Below are positions 37,813-49,041 of a stretch of 64,000 bases of DNA, piece after piece. The number at the start of each line of letters is the position of its first letter. Position 1 is the first letter of the stretch. Below the pieces are notes generated by a model. It saw nothing but the letters and a program-made list of their open reading frames with translations. It did no database searches and had not been told where the DNA came from. The stretch spans positions 816,520,396 to 816,584,395 of the forward strand of contig NC_081414.1 in the NCBI RefSeq assembly GCF_030272615.1, written 5' to 3'. The translations under genes and the position numbers were made by a program. The DNA is from Cryptomeria japonica. Taxonomy: Eukaryota > Streptophyta > Pinopsida > Cupressales > Cupressaceae.

Positions 37813-40254
37813 GGTGTTACAGATGGAAATCTCTTTGGATTCATTGTGTCAAACAAAGACATTGAAGTAGATCCAGAAAAAGTGAAAGCCATCTTAGAAA
37901 TGCCCACACCAACAACACTCAAGCAATTGAGAAGTTTACAAGGGAGACTCCAATCTATAAGACACTTCATAATACAATTGGTAGATAAGTGCCACCCTTT
38001 CCGACACCTTTTAAAGAAAGGTGTAACATTCAAGCGGTCAGAACAATGTTAGGAGACATTTCAAGCTTTGAAAGATTATCTACTCACCACATCAGTGTTA
38101 ATCCTGCCAATTCATGGAAAACCACTATTGTTATATATATCTACCACAAACCCCACTTTGGGTGCTCTCTTAGCACAACATAATGATCAAGGGAAAGAAA
38201 GAGAAATCTACCACATTAGTAGAACCCTTGTAGGATATGAACTGATTTACACTCCTATTGAGCGTGCATGCTTAGTAGTAATTTTTGCTTCCCAATAGCC
38301 CAGACATTATATGATTAGTCATAAGATTTAGCTCATTGTGAAGTTTGACCCACTTAAGTATCTATTAAGAAGTTAGCTAAGTGGGTGATGATCCTAAGTA
38401 TGTTTGACATTGAGTATGTTGATAGGAAGGTAATCAAAGGGCAGATAATTGTAGATCAATTAGCAGAGGCCCCAAGGCAAGATCATCATCCAATGCTGAT
38501 AGATTTCCTAGATGAATCTGTCTTCACAATCACAACATCAAGCACTTGGAAAATATACTTTGATGGATCACATACCAATCTTGGAGTAGGAGTGGGAATC
38601 CTATTTATCATCCCTCAAGGTGATTCTATTCCCAAGTCATTTAGAATAAGTTTCCCATGCACTAATAACATAGCTAAATATGAAGCACTAGTAATAGGAC
38701 TTCAGATTGTTGTGTATCAGAAGATCAAAGAACTACAAGTCTATGGGGATTCTCAACTTATCATCAACCAAGTGAATTATTATTATGACACTAAGGATGA
38801 CAAGCTCATGCCCTACAAATAGTTGGTAGAAGAACTCAAGCAACATTTCTCCAATATCTCTTTTGAGAAAATCCCCAAAGTACAGAATAGAGTCATTGAT
38901 GCAATGGCAACTGCGGGATCTCTCCTTGATATGTCGAATAATGGAACTCAGTTTGAGTTCATAGTAGAGCAGTTGATGGTACCTTCATATAAAATACCTG
39001 CTTTATAATATGTTTGTGTCATAGTGGGATATGAATCCCCCTGGTATCAAGAAGTCTATTCACATCTACACGATCAATATATGCCTCCAGATATTTCATC
39101 CAATCAGAGAAAGACCCTCATACAACAAGCATCTAGATACACACTTATTACATACATATTGTATAGAAGAAGCTTAGATACCACCTTGCTTAGGTGTCTC
39201 AATTTTAAAGAAGCACAACAAGTCCTAAAAGAAGTTCACGATGGAATCGATGGCCCAAATTTAGCCAAGAAACTGTTGAGAACGGGATACTACTGGCCAA
39301 CAATGGAGAAGGATGCCTACAAATATGTATAGAAATGCAGACAATGCCAGATTTATGAAGATTTGATTCACGCACCTGCACAAGACCTTCAACCCATCAC
39401 ATCACCATGGCCATTCTCACAGTGGGGACTTGAATTAGTAGGGAAAATCAACCCTACCTCATCTAATGGACATAAGTTCATTATTACCTGCCACATAATA
39501 TTTCACAAAGTGGGTCGAGACAATCCCTATGACTTACACTATGGGCAAACAAATAGCAAAGTTCATTCTTAATTATGTTATCTGCAGATATGGAGTCCCA
39601 ATGTGCATTGTGACAAATAATGGAAGACCATTCAAGAACCAAGAAGTAAGTTAACTTTGTGAGAAGTTTCAAATCCAGCAATGATTTGCAACTCCATATT
39701 ATCCACAAAGCAATGGACAAGTAGAGGCAACAAACAAAACAATCTTGAAAATTTTGAAGAAAGTTGTCATTGAAACAAGACTTGATTGGCACATTCAACT
39801 CAATCCTGCTCTTTGGGCCTACAAAACCAGTGTACGAATTGCAACAGGAGCTACACCATATTCATTGATATATGACACATAATCTATTTTAACTATTGAG
39901 GTAGAATTGACATCCCTAAGAGTATCTCTAAAGAACATCATATCCGAGGAAGATTACAGAGTGTCCAGATTGCAAGAGTTGGAATTATTAGATGGAAAGA
40001 GATAGACTTCTCTAAATCACCTACAAGGTTATCAAAACCAAATGAGAAGAAGATACAACAAAAGAGTGAGACCACGTTGTTTTGAAGTGGGAGGTCTTGT
40101 CCTTAAAGAAAATCAAAGAAACTTAGCAGAGCGAGAATGACTAGGTAAGTTTGAACCTAACTGGTTAGGACCATTCATCATCATAAGAGTTGTTGGCAAT
40201 GGGCCTACATTTTATCCACCATGGAAGGAGAGTCACTTCCCGATCCTATGAATA
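37813..40254 (+). pseudogene. Element C RT end, RNase H, archaeal-type RNase H and integrase
   Basis: The RT resumes with GFIVSNKDIEVDPEKVKAIL near 37833-37895. A conventional RNase H follows (38085-38330), with LYISTTNPTLGALLAQ where the first catalytic Asp should be, and YTPIERACLVVIFAS. A second RNase H lies at 38540-38940: YFDGSHTN, KYEAL, YGDSQLI and IDAMATA supply D, E, D, D. Integrase: HDGIDGP...YYWPTMEKDAYKYV, CRQC near 39330-39350, then SNGHKFIITC; frame shifts begin near 39500 and the rest is readable only across frames. A GPF-type end (FEPNWLGPFIIIRVV) is near 40150-40195. Stops at 38821, 39006 and 39330. Confidence 0.87.
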
Positions 40255-40322
40255 GTATGTGATGCTCTGCAAAAAGGATATCAAGAGAGACACTAAAAGC
40301 AAAATAGAGATTTTAACAAAGA

Positions 40323-40412
40323 TAGTGTCTCTCTTGATATGCTTGCTTAAGATAGTGTTAGAAAATCAAAAATCAAACACTATCTTAAGCAAGCACATCA
40401 AGAGAGACACTA
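40323..40412. repeat. Near-perfect inverted repeat (37-bp arms, 16-bp loop)
   Basis: Arms 40323-40359 and 40376-40412 are reverse complements with one mismatch. The outer part of the arm (AGAGAGACACTA) occurs a third time at 40283-40295 in direct orientation to the right arm, and about 45 bases from there on are repeated after the right arm. Confidence 0.9.
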
Positions 40413-40766
40413 AAAGAAAAATAGAGATTTTAACAAAGAAAAAGATGCAATAAGGCATCTCCAAATGCCTTCCACCATGCTTCTAGCTTTTCCTCCCTTA
40501 TTTCTCTCCTCTCCAAGTTCCCAAATGAGTGTAGCTCTGAGTAGATTTTTGCACTATTCTGGATGTCTTATGGAGGTTCAAGATTGTAGAATGGATGATT
40601 ATGAGAATGAAAATGTGAACAAGCTAAAACAAGAGATTATCTAATTATCTAATATTAATTTAGCCAAAAATGACAAATGTAGATGATTATGCTAAATGCT
40701 CTCTAGATTTCACTATAAATTAGATGCATACAAGATTTCAGGATCTGGATTATGAAGAAATAAGCT

Positions 40767-40776
40767 CTATTTATAG
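40767..40776 (-). promoter_or_regulatory. TATA box of left solo LTR S
   Basis: Minus strand CTATAAATAG. The same 10 bases occur at 44460-44469 in the other copy, in the matching position. Confidence 0.65.
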
Positions 40777-41760
40777 GAAAAATAGAGCAATGGATGGTCA
40801 AGATTGAGTAATCTCAACAAGGGTCAGGATTGATGGGTTTATGATCTATGTGAGAGCTTTCAATCCAATCCCAGGATGACAAATGTCAACATGAGATGGG
40901 TTGAGGGGAGAAGGAAGAAGCATTAAAAATGCTTGACATGACCTGAGGGTTAACTTGGGAGGTAAGGTTAATGTTGAGTTGAAAGAATAAAGGCATTATC
41001 CAATAAATAATGTCTTTATCCAATGGATAAAATCTTGTGCAAGAGTTAGCGAGGATAACCATGGTCAAAGCAGTAAATGCTTGAAGAAACCCATGAGTCA
41101 AAGGTGGGTTGAGTTAGAGGTAAAGTCTCTAACCATGGGTGGCAAGTGGTTTTAACCATAAATGGTTATGTAAGAGCCATTAATGGTCATGTAAGAGCCA
41201 TTAGTGGTTTGGAAGACTTTATAGGTTAGCTTGTTGAACACATAAAGCATTAAATACTTTTCAAAGACTTTGAGGGCTTTGAGAAGTGACTCCAAGTTGC
41301 TTAGGAATGTGACAATATTTAGGGGATGGATTAGGCTAATTAGGAATGGTTTAGCTAGAAGGGGATTTAGGATTGCAAGTGGGTTTGGTGGGTGAGGGAA
41401 AATAAGATTTAAATTAAAATAAAATTAATTTATTTCAATTGTGGTTACAACTTGCATTTGTAGTAGAATGCAAGTTGGGGGGGGGGGCTTAATATTTTTA
41501 AATAAATGTTTTAATTATTTGTTTAAAAGAGGAAAGGGAATTATATTAAATAAACATGATTTATTCATTTAATTGATTGTGAATTTAGTTTGATGAATTA
41601 ATTGAAATAAATTGAATAATTTATTTAATTAATAGGAGAATGGTTGAGGAGGAATTAATTAAATGTTAATTTAATTAACTGTTGGCTAGTGGGTTTATTA
41701 ATCAAATAAATAGAAAATATTCATTTAATTAAATGGGCAGATTTATGTGACTACAGTATG

Positions 41761-43147
41761 CACCTAAAAAGATATTACATCTAAGGGATGGGTTCATTTT
41801 AAATTCAACATTGCATTTGCATATTTCCCTACTGCATAGCATCACATATTAATCATTGCACAACATATAGCTACATATCATAACTGCTTTCTCATGTAGT
41901 TGCATATAATTTCTACTTGTTCATGTAGTTGCATCAATAAAACAAGGTAATTGTCCAAATTTAGCATTCGTTTACATTCAAGAGAAACAAGGGTTGTCTC
42001 CTTTCTTAGATATTCGAACATGAAGTTTTGGAGATCCCAAAGTCATTCATTTTCAATATCACCTTGTGATGATGCTTTGCCTATGGTTGGGTAGAGATTT
42101 TACTATTTGTGCCACCCAAAATCTATCAATTTCTATATCTCACACATTAACAAGACCTCTAATTCATTCTAGACACCTAGGTGATCATATGACTAGTGAA
42201 AAATCTAATATTCTACTTTAGCACCACTGTAATCATCATACCCAAGTAGGCTTCATTACTTACAAGTCAAGGCAAGAAAATAAAAGAAAAAAATGCTATG
42301 CCAATATCCATCTCAAGGAAAATAGAGCAATGATATATAACTGAAATATCACGCATACAATTGCGACAAAAATCTTGACTATGGGAACATATGAATAACT
42401 CCATCAGGGCTATAGACGCCTGCTGGCAATGGAGCAATATTCGAGAGATTATGATGTATAACCTCATTAGAGCCCTTAAATCTTGCTGGCAATGAGGCTC
42501 TATCAAGGATGCTTTTGAAGTAAGAATAATCCATGGAGCTAGTCATATAGGATGCCAAGGATCTTTAGTGAACATAAGAGTGGGAATTAACTCACTTGCA
42601 TACACATGGGCAAAGGAAGATCAAAGTTTTGAGAATCAATGGGGAAGTTTTCCACATCTCCATTTGTAAATCTTAGTCACTAAGTGTGTTAATTCACATA
42701 TTCCAAGGGATCTTGAGGATCAATTGACCACTTATCTATGAAATGTTTTGTACCTCCAATTCAATTGGTGTATTACAAAATGCTAAACAAACACATTCAT
42801 CCTTGTTCAAATAGGAACTGCATCTTCATCATACAAATTGCATTAGCATAAGTCATGCCAAAAATTCATTGTCTCCATATGCATGTTGCAAATCATCATC
42901 ATAGATTTGCATATTGAGGGCATAATTGAAAAAATCCTAAAAAGTCCTAAAAAAATTCTTAAAAATTGTAAAAAATGAAAAAATCCTAAAAAATAGATAA
43001 AGTCCCGAAGAAACTCCTAAAATTCTTAAAAAAGCAAAATACCAAAAAAACATTTCATAGATAAGCACAAAACATCATAAAACAACAAAATCAACCAAAA
43101 ACATTCGAAAATGATCCACAAAATCCAAAAACATAAAAAAATCTATC
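41761..43147 (+). other. Element C 3' non-coding region, part 1
   Basis: Between the two solo LTRs. It is AT-rich with no coding frame of note. It holds two short similar segments around GCTGGCAATGGAGC (near 42422) and GCTGGCAATGAGGC (near 42483), and an A-rich tract with repeated CCTAAAAA and AAAATCC strings (42930-43140). It separates the integrase from the antisense gene. Confidence 0.6.
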
Positions 43148-43428
43148 TGTAGTCACATAAATTTGTCCACTCAATTAAATGAATACTTAGTATTTATTTG
43201 ATTATTTAACCATCAATTAATAATTAATTAAATTAATATTTAATTAATTCATCTTAACCCTCTTCTCCTATTAATTAAATAAATTATTCAATTTATTTGA
43301 TTTAATTCACTTAACCAAATTCAGACCATTAATTAAATAAATAAATCATATTTATTTAATTAAATATTCTCTCACATTTAAATAAATTAATATTTATTAA
43401 AATCCCCCAAAATCCCACCTCTCACATT

Positions 43429-43830
43429 TAAATCACCTTTATCCTCTACCCACTTGCATTTTCCTACAAATGCAAGTTGCACAATTATTTTAAATAAATT
43501 ATTTATTTAAATCACCTTTATCCTCCACCCACTTGTATTTTCCTACAAATGCAAGTTGCACAACTATTTTAAATAAATTATTTATTTAAAATCCTATTTA
43601 TCCTCACCCACTTGAAACCTTTAATGGTTTCCCTTAAAGTCTTCAAACTTGATGGCTTTAAAGTCTTCAAACTTGATGGCTTCCTTCTATAGTCTTCTTA
43701 AGCCTTTAATGGTTTCCCTTAAAGTCTTCAAACTTAATGGCTTCCCTTAAAGTCTTCTTAAGACTTTAATGGTTTTCCTTAAAGTCTTCAAGCCTTTAAT
43801 GGTTTCCCTCAAAGTCTTCAAGCATTAAAA
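43429..43830 (+). repeat. Tandem duplications inside right solo LTR S
   Basis: A block beginning AAATCACCTTTATCCTC and ending near ATTATTTATTTA is present twice in tandem. Directly after it, a unit of about 25-35 bases containing TTAAAGTCTTCAAACTT and AATGGTTTCC recurs about seven times with variation. Confidence 0.8.
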
Positions 43831-44459
43831 TGCTTTATCTTCCTTTTTCTCATTTAAATAAATTAATATTTATTTGAATATTTATCCAAATGCAAATTAC
43901 ACCATTTAATTGAAATAAATGATTTTATTTTAATTGAAAATACCAAAATTCCTCCCACTTGCATTTTCCTACAAAATCCACTTGCATGCCTAAACTCCTT
44001 TTAGATTCTTCTAAACCCTTCCTAATTAACCTAATCCATCCCCTAAATATTGTCACATTCCTAAGCAAATTGGAGTCACTTCTCAAAGACTCCAAAGTCT
44101 TTGAAAAGCAATTAAAGCTTTGTGTGTTCAACAAATTAACCTCTAAAGTCTTCCAAACCACTTATGGCTCTTACATGACCATTAATGGTTAATTCCACTT
44201 GCACCCATGGTTAAGGACTTTGACCCCTAACTTAACCCTCATGTAACCCATGTGTCTCTTCAAAGCATTTATTTCTTTGACTAGGGTAACCATCATGTCC
44301 CCTCAAGCATTTAATGCTCCTTATCTCTCCTCTCAAGCCTCCTCATGGTGACACTTGTCAACATGGGATTGGGTTGAAAGTCTCACATGGATTGAATATC
44401 TTTCAATCCTAACCCTTGTTAAGATTGCTCAATCTTAACCCTTCATTTCCCCATTTCTT

Positions 44460-44469
44460 CTATAAATAG
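44460..44469 (+). promoter_or_regulatory. TATA box of right solo LTR S
   Basis: CTATAAATAG, about 400 bases before the LTR end, identical to the left copy. Confidence 0.65.
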
Positions 44470-44870
44470 AACCCTTCTCCTCAAGCAAAGAAGAAGCATT
44501 AGAGTATTGTTGTTATACTGGCATTAGCATAGAGCTTTCTCATAGCATCACTATCTACACTTGCATAGCATTTGCTTATCATATTCAACTATCTTGAATC
44601 TCCATATGGCATCCATGGCTAGTGCTAAAAGCTGAGAGCTACACTCATTTGGGACTTGGAGAGGAGAGGAACAAGGGAGGAGCAACTATGAGCATCTTGA
44701 TTAGCTATTTTATTCTATGTTTATATGCTTTCTATTTCATGCTTAATATCTCTCTTGATATGCCTGTTTAGGATAATCTTTTGTTGCTAACACTAACGTT
44801 TGTTTCTTGTGCTCTTGTGTGTGTTGCCATCAAACAAATTTTCTAATCTTTTTTGCAGAGCATCACTATC

Positions 44871-46240
44871 AATCAGAAAACTTGCAATAAAATGTCTCGC
44901 GAGAAACAAATACCCTAGCAGATATCCAACAAACACTTCACACAAAGTCAAACAAAGGAGATAAACTATCTTATCAAACATCTGCAACCAAACTGATCAA
45001 ATTATCTTATCAATCGTATCAATATCCATATTAACGTGATCATTATCTTACCTTAAACATAAGAGGATACACTCGAAATTAGACAGATCAGTCTTAAATG
45101 GGGTCCGCAACTTTCTGAGATTCGATATTATCAACCATCACATCAAACAAATCAAAGAAAAGGAAAAGTTAGTAAAGTTGCCAAGTTTTGTCTAATTTGG
45201 TTTTTATCTCTTATCAATTGGCGAAGATCATGTTTCTATGCTACTCAAGGATGTCCAAAAGTGACTAGAAGAGCTATGATGATCATGATCCTTTTCTTTG
45301 TTTGTTGTTTGTGGTGTGAACCAATGAAGTTCTGGGGCAATGGTGTTATGGGTGTCTATGATAAGAGCATTTAATATTTGAACGCCACACATACCTCAAC
45401 TTTTAGCAGCATTCCCATAATGGAGGGTTCACTCCTTGTCTGCTATGTGTTTGTTCTTGCAATGAGATATCTTTATGTCTTGGTTCTTTATACCCTGATG
45501 TACGCAACTTCATTGTTACAAAATAAGGCTCAGTGATGAAAATATGTTGCACTATGAATAAAGACACAAAGGATCATTAATCATCTATCATATCATTTTA
45601 TTTCCCATCATGTTGATTGTATCAATCAAGATCATCATTTTTTCGTGGATTGACTTAATTTTTCTTTCTCATCATTTCATCATTTAACATTATCTCTCTC
45701 TCATTAATTCTTTCATCCTACTAACATTTCTTCTATTTTAATTGAGTCAAAAGGATAAAACAATATTCTAGCACATTTGAAAAAAAATAACATTAATTGC
45801 ATTCATCTAACTGATTCATTTAATATCATTTAGTTCGTTCATTCATTTATTTCATTTAATCTCATTTAATTGCATTATCATATTAATTGCATTATCATAT
45901 TTGTTGCATTATCAAATTAGTTACATTTGATTTAAGTGTGTTATCATTTTAACCACTTTTATAGTTACATTACATATAATCACATATTATTGCATTCATT
46001 TTCAAATCATACATCATATAAACATGATATAAGATCATCACATAGAATTGCATCACATAGAATCATACATCATATAGAAAGCACAAATACAATAATATAG
46101 ATTGCATAATAGAAACATGCATCATCAACATAACACAAGCATATAGATCACCACTAAAAATACATATCATATATAGCTCAAAAATGATAATGTATCATAA
46201 TGTACAACAAAGGCCTAATGACTCAAGTAACATCATCAAT
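44871..46240 (+). other. Element C 3' non-coding region, part 2
   Basis: No coding frame with recognisable motifs. AT-rich and rich in ATCAT and TTAATT strings from 45560 on. It leads into the 3' end of the antisense gene. Confidence 0.55.
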
Positions 46241-47809
46241 AGTGTCAACCGACACTATCTCTATCACTAGGAGGGTCCTGCCTACTAAATCCTGCTCCAG
46301 GATGTCTTGACCATGCCCGAGGTGGACCCATAACACCCCCACTATTGGTCCTCCACAATGTAGACGTGCTAGAGCCCGATTGACCTTTGAACTCGCTAAA
46401 ACTAGGAGCCCTTTGTCCCTCAGAAACTATACCATGATAGAGTTGTCTTTAGTATAATGCCTCTTGAGTAGTAGAGTAAAGTCTATCATAATGTGTTTGT
46501 ATATCTGTGCCCAGAGTGAACTGCTGATCATATGCATCTTGAACTAGTTGTGCATGTCGACATGCATCATCTTGCTTAGCTCTGACTAATCCCTCTCTGT
46601 AACAACAACAACTTACTCTCATCGAAATAAGGCCCTATCTTCCTGTCTCTCCTGCCTCTCTCTCACCAAGGCATCCTCTAAGCTCTAGATCCATGCTCTC
46701 AAGACCTCTAAATCATCGTCATCATCATCTCCTCCTTGTGCACCTACCTCTATAACAGGATCATCCTCTAGCTCTGACATATCACTATCATGTGATCTCT
46801 CCTCCTCATCTCCCTCGCTGATGGATGATCTAGAAGATGAACCATCATCCTCGCTGCCAAACTCTGTGTCTCCATCGATGTCTACATCCTCATCCTCCTC
46901 CTATATCTCCTCCTCCTCTACCTCCTCCTCCTCACCTACTACAACAATGGCTACAACCTGTCCACCTCCTCCATCTCTTCCTCCTCCTCTATATCATCCT
47001 CCTCTCCCCCTTCCCCCTCGCGGTCTCTAGTGCTGAATATGTTGTGGCAAGATATGAATGATAGGACCTTTCAAAGGAACAAGTCTGTGTGGCAACCACC
47101 GACCATCATACTGATGCATAGTCCCTGGATCCACTGACCCAACTCCCCAACCCCACTGCATAGGAAGAAAGGCATCAAACTCAGCAATCGCAACGTGCGG
47201 TTGAATGCACACTCCCCAATCCCCAACCTCGCAACATATCTAAGCAAAATAGGTTGTAACATCAGGAATGCCCTGTATCTCCCCAAACTGTCAGAGTACA
47301 CAACTTGGAAGATGAATATCAATGATCCTAAAGAGACCAACATCGTGACCAATCAAATATCTCTATTGTCGATAATAAGGCAAGTGTTGCGCATCAATGG
47401 TCCAGCTAGGGCAACCAAGGTAAGGCATCCAAGTAAAGTACTGCAATATATCAAACCGATTCCTCTAATAGAGGGTGCTCCCTACACCCCCATGCCTAAT
47501 CCTTGTTGTATATCTGTACGCATATGGTTGCTCATCCTGAATATCTACATGGACAGCTGGTCGAGCAATAGCTATATGATCCCATATCTAAACCTAGAGT
47601 AGTGTCACCCCGCATCCGATAGATCCCTGTCTAAGATACACAATGTCGTGCATCTGATGGTACAAAGTGGCAAGCAGACGAGAAACCCATACACCCATTT
47701 ATGCACAATCATGTCATGTATAACTTGACCCCAACCAACTGGAAACCCATGTGTCCTCCTATTGGGAATCAATAGACCTGCTACTATACTGCACAATATA
47801 ATGGTAAGA

Positions 47810-48184
47810 TCATGTCATAATCGCATACCAACCTCTGATCTGGAGCTCCTCCTTTGTACACTCACACAACTCGCACATGACAACTATACCAACTCTACTA
47901 TCATATATCACCCTCGCATCATGAATGAGAATGTGCAAGATGCACCATACATCCTCCAAAGTTATCGATGCCTCTCTAGTAGGTAAATGGAAAGAACATG
48001 TCTCTGAATGCCAACACTCAACTAACGCTGTGATCATGGCCCTATTGGCCGTAACCTCAGGCAAGTGTAATACATGATACAAACCAACCCGTTGAACAAA
48101 GGCAACCTCCTCGGCACCCAATTTGGATCGAAGATCGAGACCATTAGGCCTCGTCTGTCTGCATACTAGTACACTCAAATTCTC
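47810..48184 (-). CDS. Best-preserved exon of the antisense PMD gene
   Basis: 125 codons including stop, open from the predicted acceptor CACTTGCAG to TGA. It holds the N-terminal third of the PMD with the diagnostic W-x-x-E-T-x-x-F-H-L-P pattern (CWHSETCSFHLP) and the following S-I-T-L-E-D-V. The last codons (CTKEELQIRGWYAIMT) look normal for the family up to the stop, and the following bases read on in another frame, so the stop is probably due to an indel near 47820 rather than the true end. Confidence 0.65.
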   Translation of the reverse strand, partial: ENLSVLVCRQTRPNGLDLRSKLGAEEVAFVQRVGLYHVLHLPEVTANRAMITALVECWHSETCSFHLPTREASITLEDVWCILHILIHDARVIYDSRVGIVVMCELCECTKEELQIRGWYAIMT

Positions 48185-48597
48185 CTGCAAGTGAAAACAT
48201 GAAAAAGTTAGACAAATATTTGCATGACAAATTTCAAGCATACATATTGAAAAATCAATAAAATCAACAAATACAAATCATTTAAGTCAGATGCGCATCA
48301 TTAACAACATATGTGAACCAATAATTACAAATGCACAACACTACAGACAATTGCAAATTATCAAGAACAAATGTGCATTAGTAGGAACAAATGTGCAATA
48401 GTAGGAGCAAATGTGCATCATTAAAAATAATTGCAAACCATTTAAACAATTGTGCATCAGTTAAAGCAATTATGAATTATTAAAGACAAATGCACATAAA
48501 ATGATATACAATTGCGAATCACTTAAAGATTATTGCCTTGAACAAAATTTGGAAAATTTAGCACAAACAGGCAAAATGAGTAAATTTTTTGAAATAC
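48185..48597 (-). other. Predicted intron of the antisense PMD gene
   Basis: Minus strand: donor TAC/GTATTTC at 48597, acceptor TTTTCACTTGCAG/GAG ending at 48185 with a T-rich tract before it. Both sides are open in phase 0 across the join, while the intervening 413 bases hold stops. Confidence 0.6.
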
Positions 48598-48768
48598 GTA
48601 CGCCTCCATTCCCGAGTGGTCTCTAGTATGATCGGACTCAATCAGATAAGCGCAATTGCGCTCAAAAGCCAACCATGATGCTCGCAAAGTTGCAGGAAAC
48701 CTAAAAAATCAGAATGAACTCTAAGAACTTAAATGAATGCAAATGTTCAAATGAAAGGTCAAAATCAC

Positions 48769-48777
48769 TATTTATAG
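48769..48777 (-). promoter_or_regulatory. Candidate TATA box for the antisense PMD gene
   Basis: The minus strand reads CTATAAATA about 70 bases upstream of the predicted exon. Placement is reasonable for a promoter but nothing else supports it. Confidence 0.35.
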
Positions 48778-49027
48778 CTCAAAATTAGGGTTTTTACCAC
48801 TTCGATGGTCGTGGTCCCCTTGAACTTCAACGCACTTGTAGATAGATCAAACGAAGTCGAAATTGCGCAAAACTTGAAACGATTGCTCACTAGCACTGTA
48901 TTGGAAAAACAGTCTCAATTCTATGATTTTTTGACCACTTTTCCTGAGGGGGCATATTTACACCTATAGCGTCACCAGGGCAATTTTTTTTCTTTTTCTT
49001 TGAAACAACGTTGTTTCAATATTGTAT

Positions 49028-49041
49028 CAAAGAGGGGCAAA
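49028..49041 (+). promoter_or_regulatory. Polypurine tract of element C
   Basis: CAAAGAGGGGCAAA stands directly before TGTAGACACC, the LTR start. This is the usual gypsy arrangement and fixes the 3' LTR boundary. Confidence 0.8.

Larger units (their letters stand above)
40260..41755 (-). mobile_element. Solo LTR (gypsy-type family S), target duplication GTATG
   Basis: Minus strand reads TGTAGTCACATAAAT... to ...GCAGAGCATCA. GTATG flanks it at 40255-40259 and 41756-41760. It is the inverted relative of 43148-44865: the start, the TATA region, the CTCTCCAAGT-CCCAAATGAGTGTAGCTCT block (about 40505-40540) and the end all correspond. No internal region is present, so it is a solo LTR left by recombination between LTRs. 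Near its 3' end it has an inverted duplication absent from the other copy. Confidence 0.92.
43148..44865 (+). mobile_element. Solo LTR (gypsy-type family S), target duplication CTATC
   Basis: TGTAGTCACATAAAT... to ...GCAGAGCATCA, flanked by CTATC at 43143-43147 and 44866-44870. It is the same family as 40260-41755 but in the opposite orientation and longer, because of tandem duplications at about 43429-43606 (an 89-bp block twice) and 43610-43830 (several copies of a CTTTAATGGTTTCCCTTAAA unit). Confidence 0.93.
46240..48700 (-). pseudogene. Antisense plant mobile domain (PMD) gene carried by element C
   Basis: Transcribed against the element. Predicted exon 48598-48700 (34 codons, ending GMEAY), a 413-bp GT-AG intron 48185-48597, and an exon from 48184. 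The PMD begins here: LGAEEVAFVQRVGLYHVLHL, then ALVECWHSETCSFHLPTREA, ITLEDVWCIL. The frame stops at 47810, but the domain continues in other frames to about 47060: IDIHLPSCVL followed by QFGEIQGIP, and PLWGWG-like tail. The rest (47030-46240) encodes a Gly/Arg-rich then strongly acidic tail (EEEEVEEEE, DDDDDDLEVL). PMD proteins are related to MAIN-type plant proteins, and antisense extra ORFs with a transposon-type domain are known in Tat elements. The start codon is not settled: TGA lies just upstream in frame. Confidence 0.75.

Noticed and set aside
40260-44865. A foldback DNA transposon with 1.5-kb terminal inverted repeats
   Set aside because: Each arm has its own different 5-bp target duplication (GTATG, CTATC) and LTR-type TG...CA ends, so these are two separate solo LTRs.
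46821-47061. Pro/Ser/Leu/His-rich plus-strand frames
   Set aside because: They are the complement of the Glu/Gly-rich tail of the antisense PMD gene.
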